Positions 35,221 to 46,900 of a DNA stretch of 64,000 nucleotides are shown piece by piece. The notes under the pieces are model-generated. The model did not search any database and was not told the DNA's origin. It was given only the letters and a program-made list of their open reading frames with translations. The position numbers and the translations under genes are program-made. Position 1 is the stretch's first letter. Each line of letters starts with the position of its first letter. This stretch comes from Alopecurus myosuroides (lineage: Eukaryota; Streptophyta; Magnoliopsida; Poales; Poaceae), in contig CM054058.1 of the NCBI GenBank assembly GCA_028641055.1, positions 239,802,187 to 239,866,186 on the forward strand, written 5' to 3'.

Positions 35221-36138
35221 GCAACGATATCCTCACTACCAGAAGCTCGCATATGGAGTTGTTCTTACGGCTCGAAAACTCAAGCACTACTTTCAGGAAC
35301 ACGCCATCACAGTGGTTAATGATGCCTCACTCGGTACAATCATGAACAACCCTATGGCATCCGGAAGAATAGCAAATGGAGCATCGAGTTGGGCGCTTGG
35401 GACATCACTTATGCAGGACGCAATGCAGTAAAATCCCAGGTACTCGTGGAATTGTTAAGCAAGTGGACAGAGCTAAAAACACCAGGACCGCCTGAGTACA
35501 CGAGCAACTGGATAATGTACTTCGACGGGTCCAAAAGAAACGAAGGAGCAGGAGCCGGAATCGTCCTAATATCACCTAGAGGAGACAAGCTGCAATACGT
35601 CCTACGATTGGATTTTCCACCCGATGGTCCGGCATCAAACAACGACGCAGAATATGAGGCCTTGTTGCATGGGATGAAGATGGCAGTCGCGTGTGGAGCC
35701 ACCCGATTGATAATCTACGGCGATTCCAACCTCATCGTGCAATAGACAATGAAGGAGTGCGACGCTATCGCTGAAAACATGGTTGCCTACCGTGACATGT
35801 ACAACCTACCCGAGGGCAGTTTCAAAGGATGCGAGTTAAAGCACATTGCGAGATCTAGTAATGAAGAAGCAGACAGGCTGGCCAACATGGGTTCCACAAA
35901 TACACCCGTACCGCCAGGGATATATTTCGAGCGAATAACTAAGCGATCATTCAAAGTCAAGAAAGCCACCGGGGCACCTACAGCACCGGAAACAGAGGTT
36001 AGCCCGCAAGTTGCCATTATCGAGCTTATTCATAATATTTCGCGACAAGTATTTCTGGTCGAGCCAGTTTGGACACAGAAGTACCTCGACTACCTGTCCG
36101 CCAAACAACTCCCAGCATATCTTCGCGAGGCTCGATAG
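35221..36138 (+). pseudogene. pol: Element D RNase H and second (archaeal-type) RNase H
   Basis: After F the frame continues with RYPHYQKLAYGVV of the first RNase H. One A is missing in the A run near 35374-35376, shifting the frame. The rest is readable from 35389. WIMYFDGSKRNEGAGAG, NNDAEYEALLHGM and IYGDSNLIV mark a second RNase H of the type gained by Tat elements. TAG stops interrupt at 35743-35745 and 36136-36138, the second just before integrase. The first stop would read Gln if the T were C. Confidence 0.85.
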
Positions 36139-37305
36139 ATAATCAGGCGCAGTAAATCTTTTCGGGTGATCAATGGAGAGTTATACAAGCAAAGCATCTC
36201 GGGTATACTCCAGCGATGTATAGCACCCGAAGACGGCAAGGAATTACTCCAAGACATCCACCAAGGAGACTGTGGACATCACGCGAGCTGGAAAACAATC
36301 ATGGGAAAAGCTTTTCGAGCAGGATTCTACTGGCTTACAGCAGCCAGAGACGCAAAGGAGTTAGTCGACCGGTGCAACGCTTGCCAGCAATTCGCGCCAA
36401 AACCACACGCACCCGCTACGGAACTGCATATGATACCCATCGCCTGGCCCTTTGCACAATGGGGGCTAGACATGGTAGGACCGCTACGCAAGTCCACGCC
36501 AGGAGGATACACACACTTGCTGGTCGCAGTCGACAAATTTACCAAATGGATTGAAGCCATGCCAGTAACCTCGGCTAGTGCTCAATGCGCCGTCAAATTC
36601 CTCGACTCTATTGTATGCAGATTTGGAGTGCCACACGACATCATTACAGACAATGGTTCTAATTTCACGGCCAAGGAAACACAACAGTTCTGCGAAGAAA
36701 AGGGCATCAATTTCAAGTTTGCCTCAGTTGCCCATCCGCAAACGAACGGAGAAGTCGAAAGATTCAACGGCTTAGTTTCAGCTGGCATCAAGAAGCGTCT
36801 ACTCGATCGTCTACACCCAGCAGCGGGATATTGGGCCGAAGAGCTACCCTCCGTGCTATGCAGCCTCCGCACAACTCCAAACCGATCTACAAACTACACG
36901 CCATTTTTCATGGTATACGGGGCAGAAGCAGTCCTTCCCGAGGACGTCAGGTTCAACGCCCCACGAGTTGTCGCTTACAGTGAAGAAACCTCCAACAGGG
37001 CACTCGCGGAAGATATGGACGCACTAGATGAAATGCGCGATATTGCACTCGCAAGATCCGCGGTATATCAACAATCACTGCGAAACTATCACAGTCGCCG
37101 CATACTCCATAGAGCTTTCGCAGTAGGAGATCTGGTGTTACGGCTCAAGCAGAAGGAAGGACACAAGCTCAAGCCACCATGGGAAGGACCCTTCATAATA
37201 CACGAAGTTATCCCAGGCGGAGCTTATAGACTGAAGAACCCGGCGACTGGAGGCATCTATTCCAATCCTTGGAATATCGCACACCTCCGCAAATTTTATC
37301 CCTAG
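36139..37305 (+). pseudogene. pol: Element D integrase
   Basis: The frame is intact from after the amber codon to TAG at 37303. It has a zinc-binding segment with Cys pairs in RCNACQQF. The catalytic triad is Asp at 36469, Asp at 36649 and Glu at 36757, with 35 residues between the last two. The C-terminal part has a DNA-binding segment (WEGPFIIHEV). No chromodomain follows, as expected for the Tat lineage and unlike A and B. By itself this domain looks undamaged. Confidence 0.9.
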
Positions 37306-37580
37306 ACCTATTTTTCTCGCTGCAATAAAGCTATATTAGCCACTCCTGTAGCTTGAATACATGACTTTTCAGTCATCGCAATAAAATACATGGTTTCTCA
37401 ACCATCGATACCCGAAGATTATTCATCCTTACATGCTAAAAGTTACAGGTATACACCCCAGAAACGCACGGGGGCTACGCCTAAATTAAGCATCACAGGA
37501 CAATCTATATATACAAGGTTACACACCTTACAACAATTTTTACAAACTACACAACGAAACAGGATATATACATCCTACAC

Positions 37581-38378
37581 TTATACACGGCGATGAGTAT
37601 TCTCAGCCGCCAAAACACGATCTACCTCATCTGAGGTCAATCGAATGATCTCCTCTGCCGCAGGTTGAACAGCCCTATAATGAGGAGACATATCGTCGAT
37701 TGGACCATCAGGAAGTCTAGCTATGGAGTTGAAGTTCACCTCAGGATGCCATAACCGGACGAAAGAGAGAGCCACCACCGAGCCGCAAGTCATCTGATTG
37801 CGAACACACTCACGAATCTCTCCTTCTCGACCGAACAAACTGAGAAGATGGCTCCAATCTTCCGGACCCCTTTGCAGCGGATAAAAAGCAGCGTTCATTG
37901 CAATCAAAACCTCGTGAAAGGAACTCACGAGTATTTTCGCCTGGTTGATTCGGAACTTCAAGGTGGCAAGCACAAAACCTCGACTACGATCAGACCAAAA
38001 ATTATTCGCATGAGGCCTTGAGCTACCAGCTTCTTGAAAGATATGGTTCTCCACCCATTGTTTCTCATTCCTGTCATCCGGTCGAACAACTGGAAAGAAA
38101 GGATACATGATCAAAAGAGAGCACGAGATAAGAAAAACTTGGGGGTTGAACTACTTACAGAGCAAATCATTGGTAACAGACGCCAATTCATCCATCACAA
38201 ACTGCTCCCGTTCAGTCGCCAGTTTTTGTTTGGATTTAGCCACATCGGCTACCCCACGCAACGCCTTTAGCTTGCGTTCACCATCAGCTACACGATCACG
38301 GAGACCCTCCAAGGTCCCAACAGCGGCAACAAGAGGATCGGCTGGAGTAGCAGGTCCACCCGAAGGCTCTGCAGCCAT
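37581..38378 (-). CDS. Element D antisense ORF 2 (two exons)
   Basis: Exon 1 runs from ATG 38378 to 38159 and ends at a GTAAGT donor. Exon 2 runs from 38089, after a TTTCTTTCCAG acceptor, to a stop at 37581. The phases fit (one base plus two). Exon 1 encodes a predicted coiled coil (rich in K, E, R and A, with LRDRVADGERKLK); exon 2 has a mixed globular look (RNQMTCGSVVALSFVRLWH). Known Tat elements carry antisense ORFs between pol and the 3' LTR. The function is not known to me. No stop or frameshift is seen. Confidence 0.55.
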
Positions 38379-38598
38379 CCCGGTCACCTGAAAAATACAA
38401 GGAAGATTAAAGAATAAGATGCCCTACTCGAGATATATTAACCACCTATTCGACAGGTGCTCGGGGGATACTCCCATCGGGAGCACACACAAATCGCGGG
38501 AAGCATTTCAGCAAAACATCTCGATTAAAATATTGAAAATACGGGAGCACATCCCAGGGTTCATTACAATCGAAGCTGCGAAGTACAAATGAAATAAA

Positions 38599-41566
38599 CT
38601 AAGAAGCTACAGTTGTGCTACCACTCGCGGCAGTGGTCCTTCCCCTAGCACGGGCAAACAACTCGGATAACTTCCGAGCAAGGACTCCGGCGGCATCGCC
38701 AAAACGACAAAGCCCTACCTTTTTGCCCGTAACAGGATCGACGGGAAGCTCCGAGTAGGCCTCCTCCAAACCAGTGACCCCGTGTGCTAGCGCTAACTGG
38801 ATCGCGGTCTTCGCTCCAGATTCTGACTGGGCAACCGCGTAAGCTTCAAGGAGATTGCTCTCCGAGAAAATCTTCAGCAGATCGCCCAACGCGGGTGGAG
38901 ACACGGCGTTGACGAGAAGGCGGCTGTGCAGTTGCGTCAACACTCGAATGGCATCGCCAATCAAAGTGCAGACCCCTTCGGCGTGCCTCCGGGGCTGGGG
39001 GCAAGAATCCGTCAGGGAATCCACCCGACGGACCCCAAGGAGCTCCAGTGAAACACCCAGAAGACCTGCAAATAAAAATGTTAAGATACAGAAGACTCAA
39101 AAACAGCAGAAGACAAGTTATAAGCCAAAGGTAACTTACCCGCAAAGCGCTCGGCAAGGGGACGAAGGAAGTCGACAAGATCGGCATCCGCCTTGGTGCC
39201 GGCTTCCTTCAACTTCTTCATAGCCTCTTGGGCAGAAGCAAGCTTCCCTTCAAGGTCAGCCAAAGACATACGAGAGGATTCCAGATCCTGGCGAACGGCC
39301 GCCAACTCAGCCTCTTGAGCTATTACCCGAGTAGAAGCATTGTCCTTCTCGGTCTTCAAAAACTCAAGTTGAGTTGCACAACAACACTTATCAGAATCGA
39401 AGAACTGATGGAAAAACGCAAACAGAAAAAGATGCCTAAGCTTACCTCGAAGAAGCTCATTCTCTGTGGTGAGTCGACTACGGTCCGCCCGAAGGATCCC
39501 GCATTCCGATTCAGCAAGAACAACACGGCGCCCAATCGCCGCAAGGGAGTCAATAAGTGACTGCAAGGAAAAAGAAGATAGAAAAATCAGAAAAGTGAGA
39601 TTGGAGCCTATACTCGATTGTAAACATTCGAGTATAGCATCGGGGGCTACTCCCATCGGGAGCACTGCCGTGCACCCGATAAAAAGAGGCAGAAGAAAGA
39701 GATTATATTTGAGCATGTAGCCGATCGCATGCGATCGACTACAGCCTCGGGGGCTACTCCCATCGGGAGCACTGACGTGCACCCGATAATAAATCCAAGG
39801 ATGAAAAAGCATTAAAAAAGAAGAAGAAGAAGATAATGAAGTTTACCTGGCCTTGAGCGAGGGAGAGAGGATCCGCTGAGCTGCCCGACACCTCCTTCGG
39901 AGCCGACGCCTCAGCAGCAAAACTAGGAATCCTGTATTCTGTAGTCGCCGCATTGGGGGCTGCACTCGGTGAATTTAGGACGGTGTCGGCGGTAGGAGTC
40001 TCACCCGCAGCTCCCACTTTGTTCCTCTTTTCGGGAGGAAGGGAAGAGGCATACCTGCGAGGGCTGATGGCTTGCAAGCTCCAATGAAGGCAATGTGTCA
40101 GAAACGACGCGAAAGGAAATGTTCGACTACAAGTGAGAAGAAAAACTTACTCGTCATCATCCTCCTCCTCGTCCAGCATATCCGCATTCCAGGCGGTTTG
40201 GATTGTCGGGACTGAGGGAGGGGCGAGTTATTGCAGCGGGGTTACGATGAGGGGCTCCTTCCCGGGTGATTCCTCCAAGGGATTATCCTTGGAGGTGGCC
40301 TCGTCGCCCTCTACCCGACGGTGTTTTCGTTGGAGAAGACCGTCGCCCGAGTCCTCTACGCTATCCGAAGAATCACTCTCGGAACTCGAGGAGGCGTCAG
40401 CAACACTGGTGTCAGCTGGGACTTCCAAGTTGCTTGCTAGCAAGTCCGAGGCATCCTCCCCAGATATCGGCGGGTAGCAGGTGGTCACGGCTAAGCTCTA
40501 TTGGAAAAGACAGAAGGAAAACGAGAAAAAAAGTTCAGTCGACAAAATCTCAGAATAAGGAAAAGAAATCAAGACTGGGAGATTCAAAACTTACTTCAGC
40601 TGGCGGCGGCTTCGATGCCTCAAAAGCGCCTATCGGGCAGTCGGGGAAGGTATCGCCTTCCTTCAAACTGGTGATAGCCGCGATCTTCTTCTCGAATTCT
40701 GCACTCGAGAGTTCTTCGCGACTCACGCGACTGGGATCCCCAGCGCCCTGGTACTCCCACATCGCGGATGGCCTATCTTGCAGGGGCTGAACCCTGCGCT
40801 TAAGGAAAACACTCGCCAAGTGCAAACCGTTCAGCGTAGTTCCTGCGGCCTGGTCACGAAGAGCAGCCACCTTGGCGAGTAGGGGAGCGACGACTCGGTT
40901 TTCTTCAACCGAAAGCTTGTGTCCCCAAGACTTCCGCCTCTTCAAAACAGCGAACGGATGGAATTCATTGACTCCACCCGCGCTGTTGTCGGTTATATAG
41001 AACCATTTCTTCCGCCATCCTTGGGCGGAGTCGATGAAGTGCATGGTGAAGTAGCCGTTCTCGGACTTCGCTTGGATCCCGAAGCCGCCGGTGCGCAACG
41101 GTTCTCCGAGCTCCGTCTCCACTCGCGATCTCTCGCGGAAGATACGCACCTTGAAAAGGGCCTTCCAGAGACCCCAGTGGGGGCGAATGCCCAGAAAGCA
41201 TTCGCAAAGAACAATAAAGCACGCAATGTGCTGCATTGCGTTTGGAGGAAGATCATGGAGCTGTATGCCGTAGACATACAGCAATGCCATGAGAAAAGGA
41301 TGGAGAGGAAGAGAAAGGCCGCGCGACACGTGATCCGCAAAGATCACGCGTTCATTCGCGCGGGGATTGGATACCTCCTCCTTCTTGCCGAGGCGTACCC
41401 GCTTCTCCGCATCCGGGGGCAGCAGTCCGTCTCGCTGCATCCCCTTGATGCTCTTGGCCGTGGTGTTGGGCGAGCGCCAATCACCTGAGCGCGGCGCGGG
41501 TGGCGGAGGAGCGTCTCCCGAGGCCCTCGACGACGAGGCAACAATGCGTTTCTTGCCGCCTGCCAT
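38599..41566 (-). pseudogene. Element D antisense ORF 1 (multi-exon, 'gypsy-type transposon' protein)
   Basis: ATG 41566 (MAGGKKRIVASSS) opens exon 1, which ends at 40595 before a GTAAG donor. Exon 2 (40497-40151), exon 3 (about 40081-39847), exon 4 (about 39560-39446), exon 5 (about 39371-39141) and a last exon to the stop at 38599 follow, with GTAAG/GTAAA donors and phases that fit at the junctions I checked (1-2 and 2-3). Exon 1 carries the conserved N-terminal domain of plant proteins labelled 'putative gypsy type transposon' (LPLHPFLMALLYVYGIQLHDLPPN region); exon 5 is a coiled coil. An in-frame TAA near 40228 in exon 2 breaks it. A TATA box lies upstream at 41679-41672. The exact borders of exons 4-6 are uncertain. 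Confidence 0.65.
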
Positions 41567-41671
41567 TGCTGCTTGCACGAGCTTGAGAGCGAGGGAAGGT
41601 GGAGCGCGAGGAGGAAGATGAACAGAGAAGACGAAGGCTAGGAAGTTTTTCACCGTTCCACCAAGTCCCGT

Positions 41672-41679
41672 ATTTATAC
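41672..41679 (-). promoter_or_regulatory. TATA box for the antisense ORF of element D
   Basis: On the minus strand TATAAATA lies about 105 bases upstream of the ATG at 41566, a normal distance for a plant promoter with a short leader. It suggests that the antisense gene has its own promoter inside the retrotransposon. The stretch 41680-42795 has no ORF I can support and is treated as upstream region of element D. Confidence 0.5.
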
Positions 41680-42795
41680 ACGGGGCCGCTCAATCTTGGC
41701 CACTCGATGCGCCACGTGGCATCCATCGCAGCCGCCGCGTGCGAAGGCAAAACGAGAGGACGGCGGATGTTGTTTCGTGCCACGATCCTAACAGAGGATC
41801 GTGGGCATTTACTGCGCAGTTCGTGTAAAAACCGGGAACGGCGTCTCGTTTCCGGTCAAAAAGCTGACAAAGTGGGCCAGCCCTTCTGCCCTCACTCCGT
41901 CACGTCCCATCGGGAGGATAAAAGTGCGCCATGACGTCATAACGTGCATCATCAAGCTGAAGAATCTTTCGAAAGGAAAGTTCAAACACGAAAAAAAAAA
42001 ACTTTGTATGAATAAACTCCTTCGAATAGAAAAGTCCAGACACGGAAGTAACTTGTTATGGACAAATCATGACGTGAAATCTCTTTCATAGGAAAAAATA
42101 CCCTACACACGAAAATTCTTTCGTATGGGCACAATATCCCAAACATGAAAACTCTTTCATATGGGCATAAAACTCCTAACTCGAAAACTCTTTCGTATGA
42201 ACAAGGAACTACAAACCCAAAACTACGCAAGTAGGCAGATCCTGCCACTCATACACACGATGTTTGCACATCATAAACCCGGATTGTTCAGCCGACTAGG
42301 CACATCCGGATGCCATATTCTTTCGAATATGAAGGTAAGACCTGATAGATCTCTCTTGAAGGCTTGGAATCGCACTCAAGCTGCGTCCTCCGGTATGATA
42401 CCGTGTCAACAATACGAAGAAAAATCCTAGCGGACGCGCCGGGTACCCCCATAGGTTAAGTTCGACTCGGTAAGACCACTACGTCCCAGTCGCAACGATC
42501 ACCTCGTCAGGTTCGAGTCGAAGGTCTCGAATCTGTGTAGGCCAGAACTGTTTTTGCCCTAGTCGCAATTAATTGGCCCTGAACTTTCGGGAGAACCAAG
42601 CTACTGCGCCATATCCTTCTGCGATAAACAGCCATACAAACATGCACCTTTTCATTACTCGATACTCGGGTACAAAACTCATCACACATGGTACACGCCC
42701 TCCAAACAAGAAGCAACCAATACTGGTTATCCAAGGGCAATAGAAGCAAAAAAGTTTGACCGTCTACTCGACTGGAGAATCCCAATCGAGCAAAC

Positions 42796-42808
42796 GCTCG
42801 GGGGCTAC
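42796..42808 (+). other. Polypurine tract of element D
   Basis: CGCTCGGGGGCTAC directly precedes the 3' LTR at 42809. Very similar CGGGGGCTAC or CGGGGGATAC motifs recur upstream at 37469, 38462, 39641 and 39748. Confidence 0.65.
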
Positions 42809-43299
42809 TAACGAAGGAATGATATTAGACCCTGCGTGAAAGGACACCCCCATCTCCGGCCCAAGGTTAAGGCCCAAGAGGAGGAGCCCTTGGAACGCCG
42901 AAAGGCCCATGTGAAGCCCACCCGCAATACCTTGCGGGTTAAGTTAGGAAACCTGTAACCGACATAGGGCAAGAATTCGAGTCCTCTCCGGGTAGGGTTT
43001 GAGACCTGGCCACCTATATAAGGCCAGGAGAGCCACCGGTAGAGGACCAAGCAACACCGCAACACCAAAGCCTTGAGCTCGATATCGTTCTCTCGACTTG
43101 AGCCACCATCATTGTAACCGATCTACTCGATTAATACAGATCGACAGAGGGGGAGTAAGGGTTTTACCTCTACGAGGGCCCCGAACCTGGGTAAATCTTG
43201 CCCCCTGTTTAGCCGACGATCGCCACCAGCGCTCATTAGTTCTCCTATTCGAAACCCTATGGGTTCACCTGAGGGAATTGCTGAACGACAGATTCGACA
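42809..43299 (+). repeat. Element D 3' LTR (491 bp)
   Basis: It parallels 24346-24837 with about ten differences, including the terminal TG to TA and a short change at 43150. It ends GATTCGACA and is followed by the tcaac duplication. Confidence 0.95.
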
Positions 43300-43304
43300 T
43301 CAAC

Positions 43305-43937
43305 CATACCTTGTTCAATCTCGTTACCGACAAGTACTCTTTTCTCGTTTACGTGATATGACATCCTTGTGACCTAGTCACGTGCTTGCAAGCGGTGTCG
43401 ATGTGATATCACCGAGAGGGCCCAGAGTATATTTGTCCGACATTTGGATGGACAAATCCCACTCTTGATTCATGATCCTCAACTAATACTTTCCGAATAC
43501 CTAACGGCACCTTTATAGTCACCATGTTACGGTGTGACGGTTGATGACATCAAAGCACCCTTCCGGTGCCAGTGATTGGCATGATCTCATGGTCTAAGGA
43601 ATAAGTTACTTCGTATGCAAGATATAACAATATAAACTAAATGACTTGATCGTCTTGTTATCTTGATATTGGGTCTATGTTCATCACATCATTCTACAAA
43701 TGACATGACCCCGTTATTAACAACATCCAATGTTCATGGTCGGGAAACCTTGATCATCTATTAATCAACGAGCTAGTTAAAAGAGAGGCTTTACTAGGAA
43801 CCATTGTTTGTTTATTAAACACACATGTATCAACGTTTCCGGTTAATACAATTCTAGCATGAGAAATAAACATTTATCATAAACAAGGAATGAGATAATA
43901 ACCACTTTATTATTGCCTCTCGGGCATATTCCCTTCA
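43305..43937 (-). repeat. Element C 3' LTR, remaining part
   Basis: This continues the LTR of C after D. It corresponds to the right LTR up to 50542 and ends at TTCA, which is TGAA on the element strand. The next bases on that strand upstream are GTGGGAGAC, the polypurine tract (43946-43938). Confidence 0.9.
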
Positions 43938-46900
43938 GTCTCCCACTTGCACTAGAGTCAATAATCTAGTCTGTAAGCACTTAACACATATGGCGTTCCA
44001 GTGTTATTACCATGCTTCGCATGTGGTAAACATCATCAAAAAGATCTGAATTGTTCAGGTCCTATTGTATTTGCATGTTCTTTGCGTCTACACGCATCCC
44101 TCATTCTCTAATGAGATGGCTTTGTATATATTTGTTCAACCGGTGAAAGCTTAATTCCTCAGCTTAAACCAATGTTACTAACATTGTGAAAATGTAGCTT
44201 CATAGTGTCAGCATTCTTGGAAATTCACCAAGTTCAATAAAGAACTCCTTTACACAAAATACTCTTATTATTTGTTGTCAACACAACGATATACTTAGCC
44301 TTTGTAGTATCCGTCACAATACTTTAATTTTGAAACTCTTTCAAATCCAGCATGGAACTTTCTTCCAGCCTATTATGCTACCCTTCATCACATATTTTAA
44401 TTGAGATAAAAATTATTTGAATATATGACAAGACTATTAGTGTAAAATGTTATAACTAATATTTTGTCATTACTACATAGGAAAACATATCCTTAGCATT
44501 TCTAAAATGGCATAAAGATCTCTCCCACTGTTGCCTAATCATCATATGAATTATCCTACTATAACATTTTATAGCATAGGACTCATCTGGTTGTGTACAT
44601 AGCATGGAACACATGACTTGGAAATCTTAATTTCAATTATGTTCATCATGTGTCAAAACACTTGAATCTTGCTCAATTCTTTTCCATGTGGCAAGAACTC
44701 CTTCTTGTCATTTCGATATTGACTTACTTCAATATTTCATCTATGTAATTTGGCTTCAATCATATCAGGCGCTTCAATCCATCTCTTATAGATATCGATG
44801 CCCAATATTTTGTAAGCCTATCATTAATATGAAAATCTTAATCGTGATAATTTAAAATACATATTTTCCAATCAACCATATGTCATCTACATAAAGCATT
44901 GGAAATATGTCTTAGCGCTCCCACTTAATTTATTGTAATTCTACAAGCATCTTTATCGTTCATGATGGAATCAAACTCTTTTGATAACTTCATTAAGGTA
45001 AAGATTCCAACTTCGTTATGCTCACTTCAACCATTGAAGTGTGCATACCTTTCTAGCAACCTTTTGAATTTTACAAAACTCCCAGACTGTGTCAAGTACA
45101 CATCCTCGATCAAACTTCCTTGAGAGGAAAGTTGGTTTTTGTTATTCAACTGCCATATCATAATATGTAACTTTTTGCTAGAACTATCCGCAAAGACTAA
45201 AACATCACTACGGAAGATCAAAATCTTGTAGTAGTCAACTCTTTGAACTTCGTCGAAAACATCTTTTCAATAAGTACAACTTTCAAAGGATATAAAATCC
45301 ATGTCTTTGTTACTATATAGACCCTTTTGCTATCGTTAGGCATCATGCCTATCGAAAGGACTACCAAGTCACATACTTGATATTCATACAAGGATACTAT
45401 GGAGGATATAATGACTTATAGTCAAATTTACGAAGTTAGGGCCCATCATTTGCTTCCTTTATAAGGTCCAGGCCCTTTGTTGTCAAAACAACACTTCACA
45501 CTTAAACCACAAGTTGGTCTAAGTACAAAGTTTTATGACTTACGTGCTTCAGTTCGCAAACTCATTTGAAGTATCTACAACACATGTAGTGTCTTCTACT
45601 TTGTCCAAATAGGAAACTCCGAAACAACTTACAGTGCTGCTCTACTCTTGACATGGTAACGAAGATTCGCTAATCTTGTCGAGTTTGTACTGTCCTCCCA
45701 CTCACTTGTTTCGCAAGAACTACTTTCTCGTGAAATCAACCTTCTCTGACAAACAATATTTATCTCTAGTTTGGTGACATGAGAAATCCCCAATGTATTC
45801 TTTGGGATAACCTTATAAACATATATTTACCCTATTTTGGTTGTAAACATTTTACACATGCTATGCATACCAAAACTTAAGAAAAAGACAATTTTGGTCA
45901 TTACCCAAACCATATCTTATATGGTGTCAATCTCAATGGATCATGATGGCGCTCTTTTTCAGTGTAAAAGCGGTTGTCAGTAATGTATAAAATACAAAAT
46001 TATAATGGCATTTTTATTAATATTACCATGTCCAACAAGGTTTGATTTTTGTTTCTCTTGAATACTCAAAACTAATGTGGGGTATTCGAGAAGTATAAGT
46101 TGTAGAACAATTCTGCAACTTCTCAGATGTTTTGCTAAACTTGTAACTCAAACTTTATCCTTTATGATCCAATCATAAATACTTTATTATATTGTTACAA
46201 TGATTTTTACTTCATACTAACAATAGTTTGAACCAATTCAAAAATGTCAAACTCCGTTCTCTTTAAATAGATATACTCATATATCTACTCAAATCATCGA
46301 CGGAATTTTTTGAAGGAAAAATTAATCCACCACACACAACTACACATAATGGACTATATACATCAATATGTATAATATCCACTAAATTAGTCGTCCATTC
46401 TTCTTTGGCCTATGAACGGAATTTTATTCATCTTTTGGGAGAGGTCTCACAAGCGTCAATTTATTCAAAACAAAATGACTCCGGAAGTCCATCAACATGG
46501 AGTTCCTTCATGTTTTCCTTTCCGATATGAACTAAAATGGTGGTGTCACAATTTAAGTGAAATTCTTTTACGTCTTGCAACGTTTAGCATTTAGTTTTAT
46601 AGATGTTTAATTTACCAACATGATTTATATTAACTCATCCATGAATTAGGGAATATGGTCATAGTTTTAACAATCTCATTTGTTCTCACAAAAGACCAGA
46701 ACAAAATAACAACTTATTAAGTTCTTAAAATAAATCTTGAATGTTTGGTTCGATACGACAATGAACACAATAACACTTTATTTCTGTTCTTGTCACAATC
46801 GATTCACATCTACTACTAGTTCCTCTTAGGCCCTTGTATTTCTTGTATTGCTTTGCTTTGTATGACAACTCATACCAACCAATCTGGTATCAAAATACCC

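Larger units (their letters stand above)
24346..43299 (+). mobile_element. Element D: Tat-lineage gypsy (Retand-like) with antisense ORFs
   Basis: A plus-strand insertion in the LTR of C with identical duplications tcaac at 24341-24345 and 43300-43304. LTRs of 492 and 491 bp differ at roughly ten sites. Order: LTR, primer site TGGCGCTGTCTG, gag-protease, RT, RNase H, a second RNase H, integrase, then two antisense ORFs (41566-37581) and a polypurine tract at 42796-42808. The second RNase H and the antisense ORFs are hallmarks of the Tat lineage. F is inserted in its RNase H region. Coding parts carry several stops and one frameshift. Confidence 0.93.
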
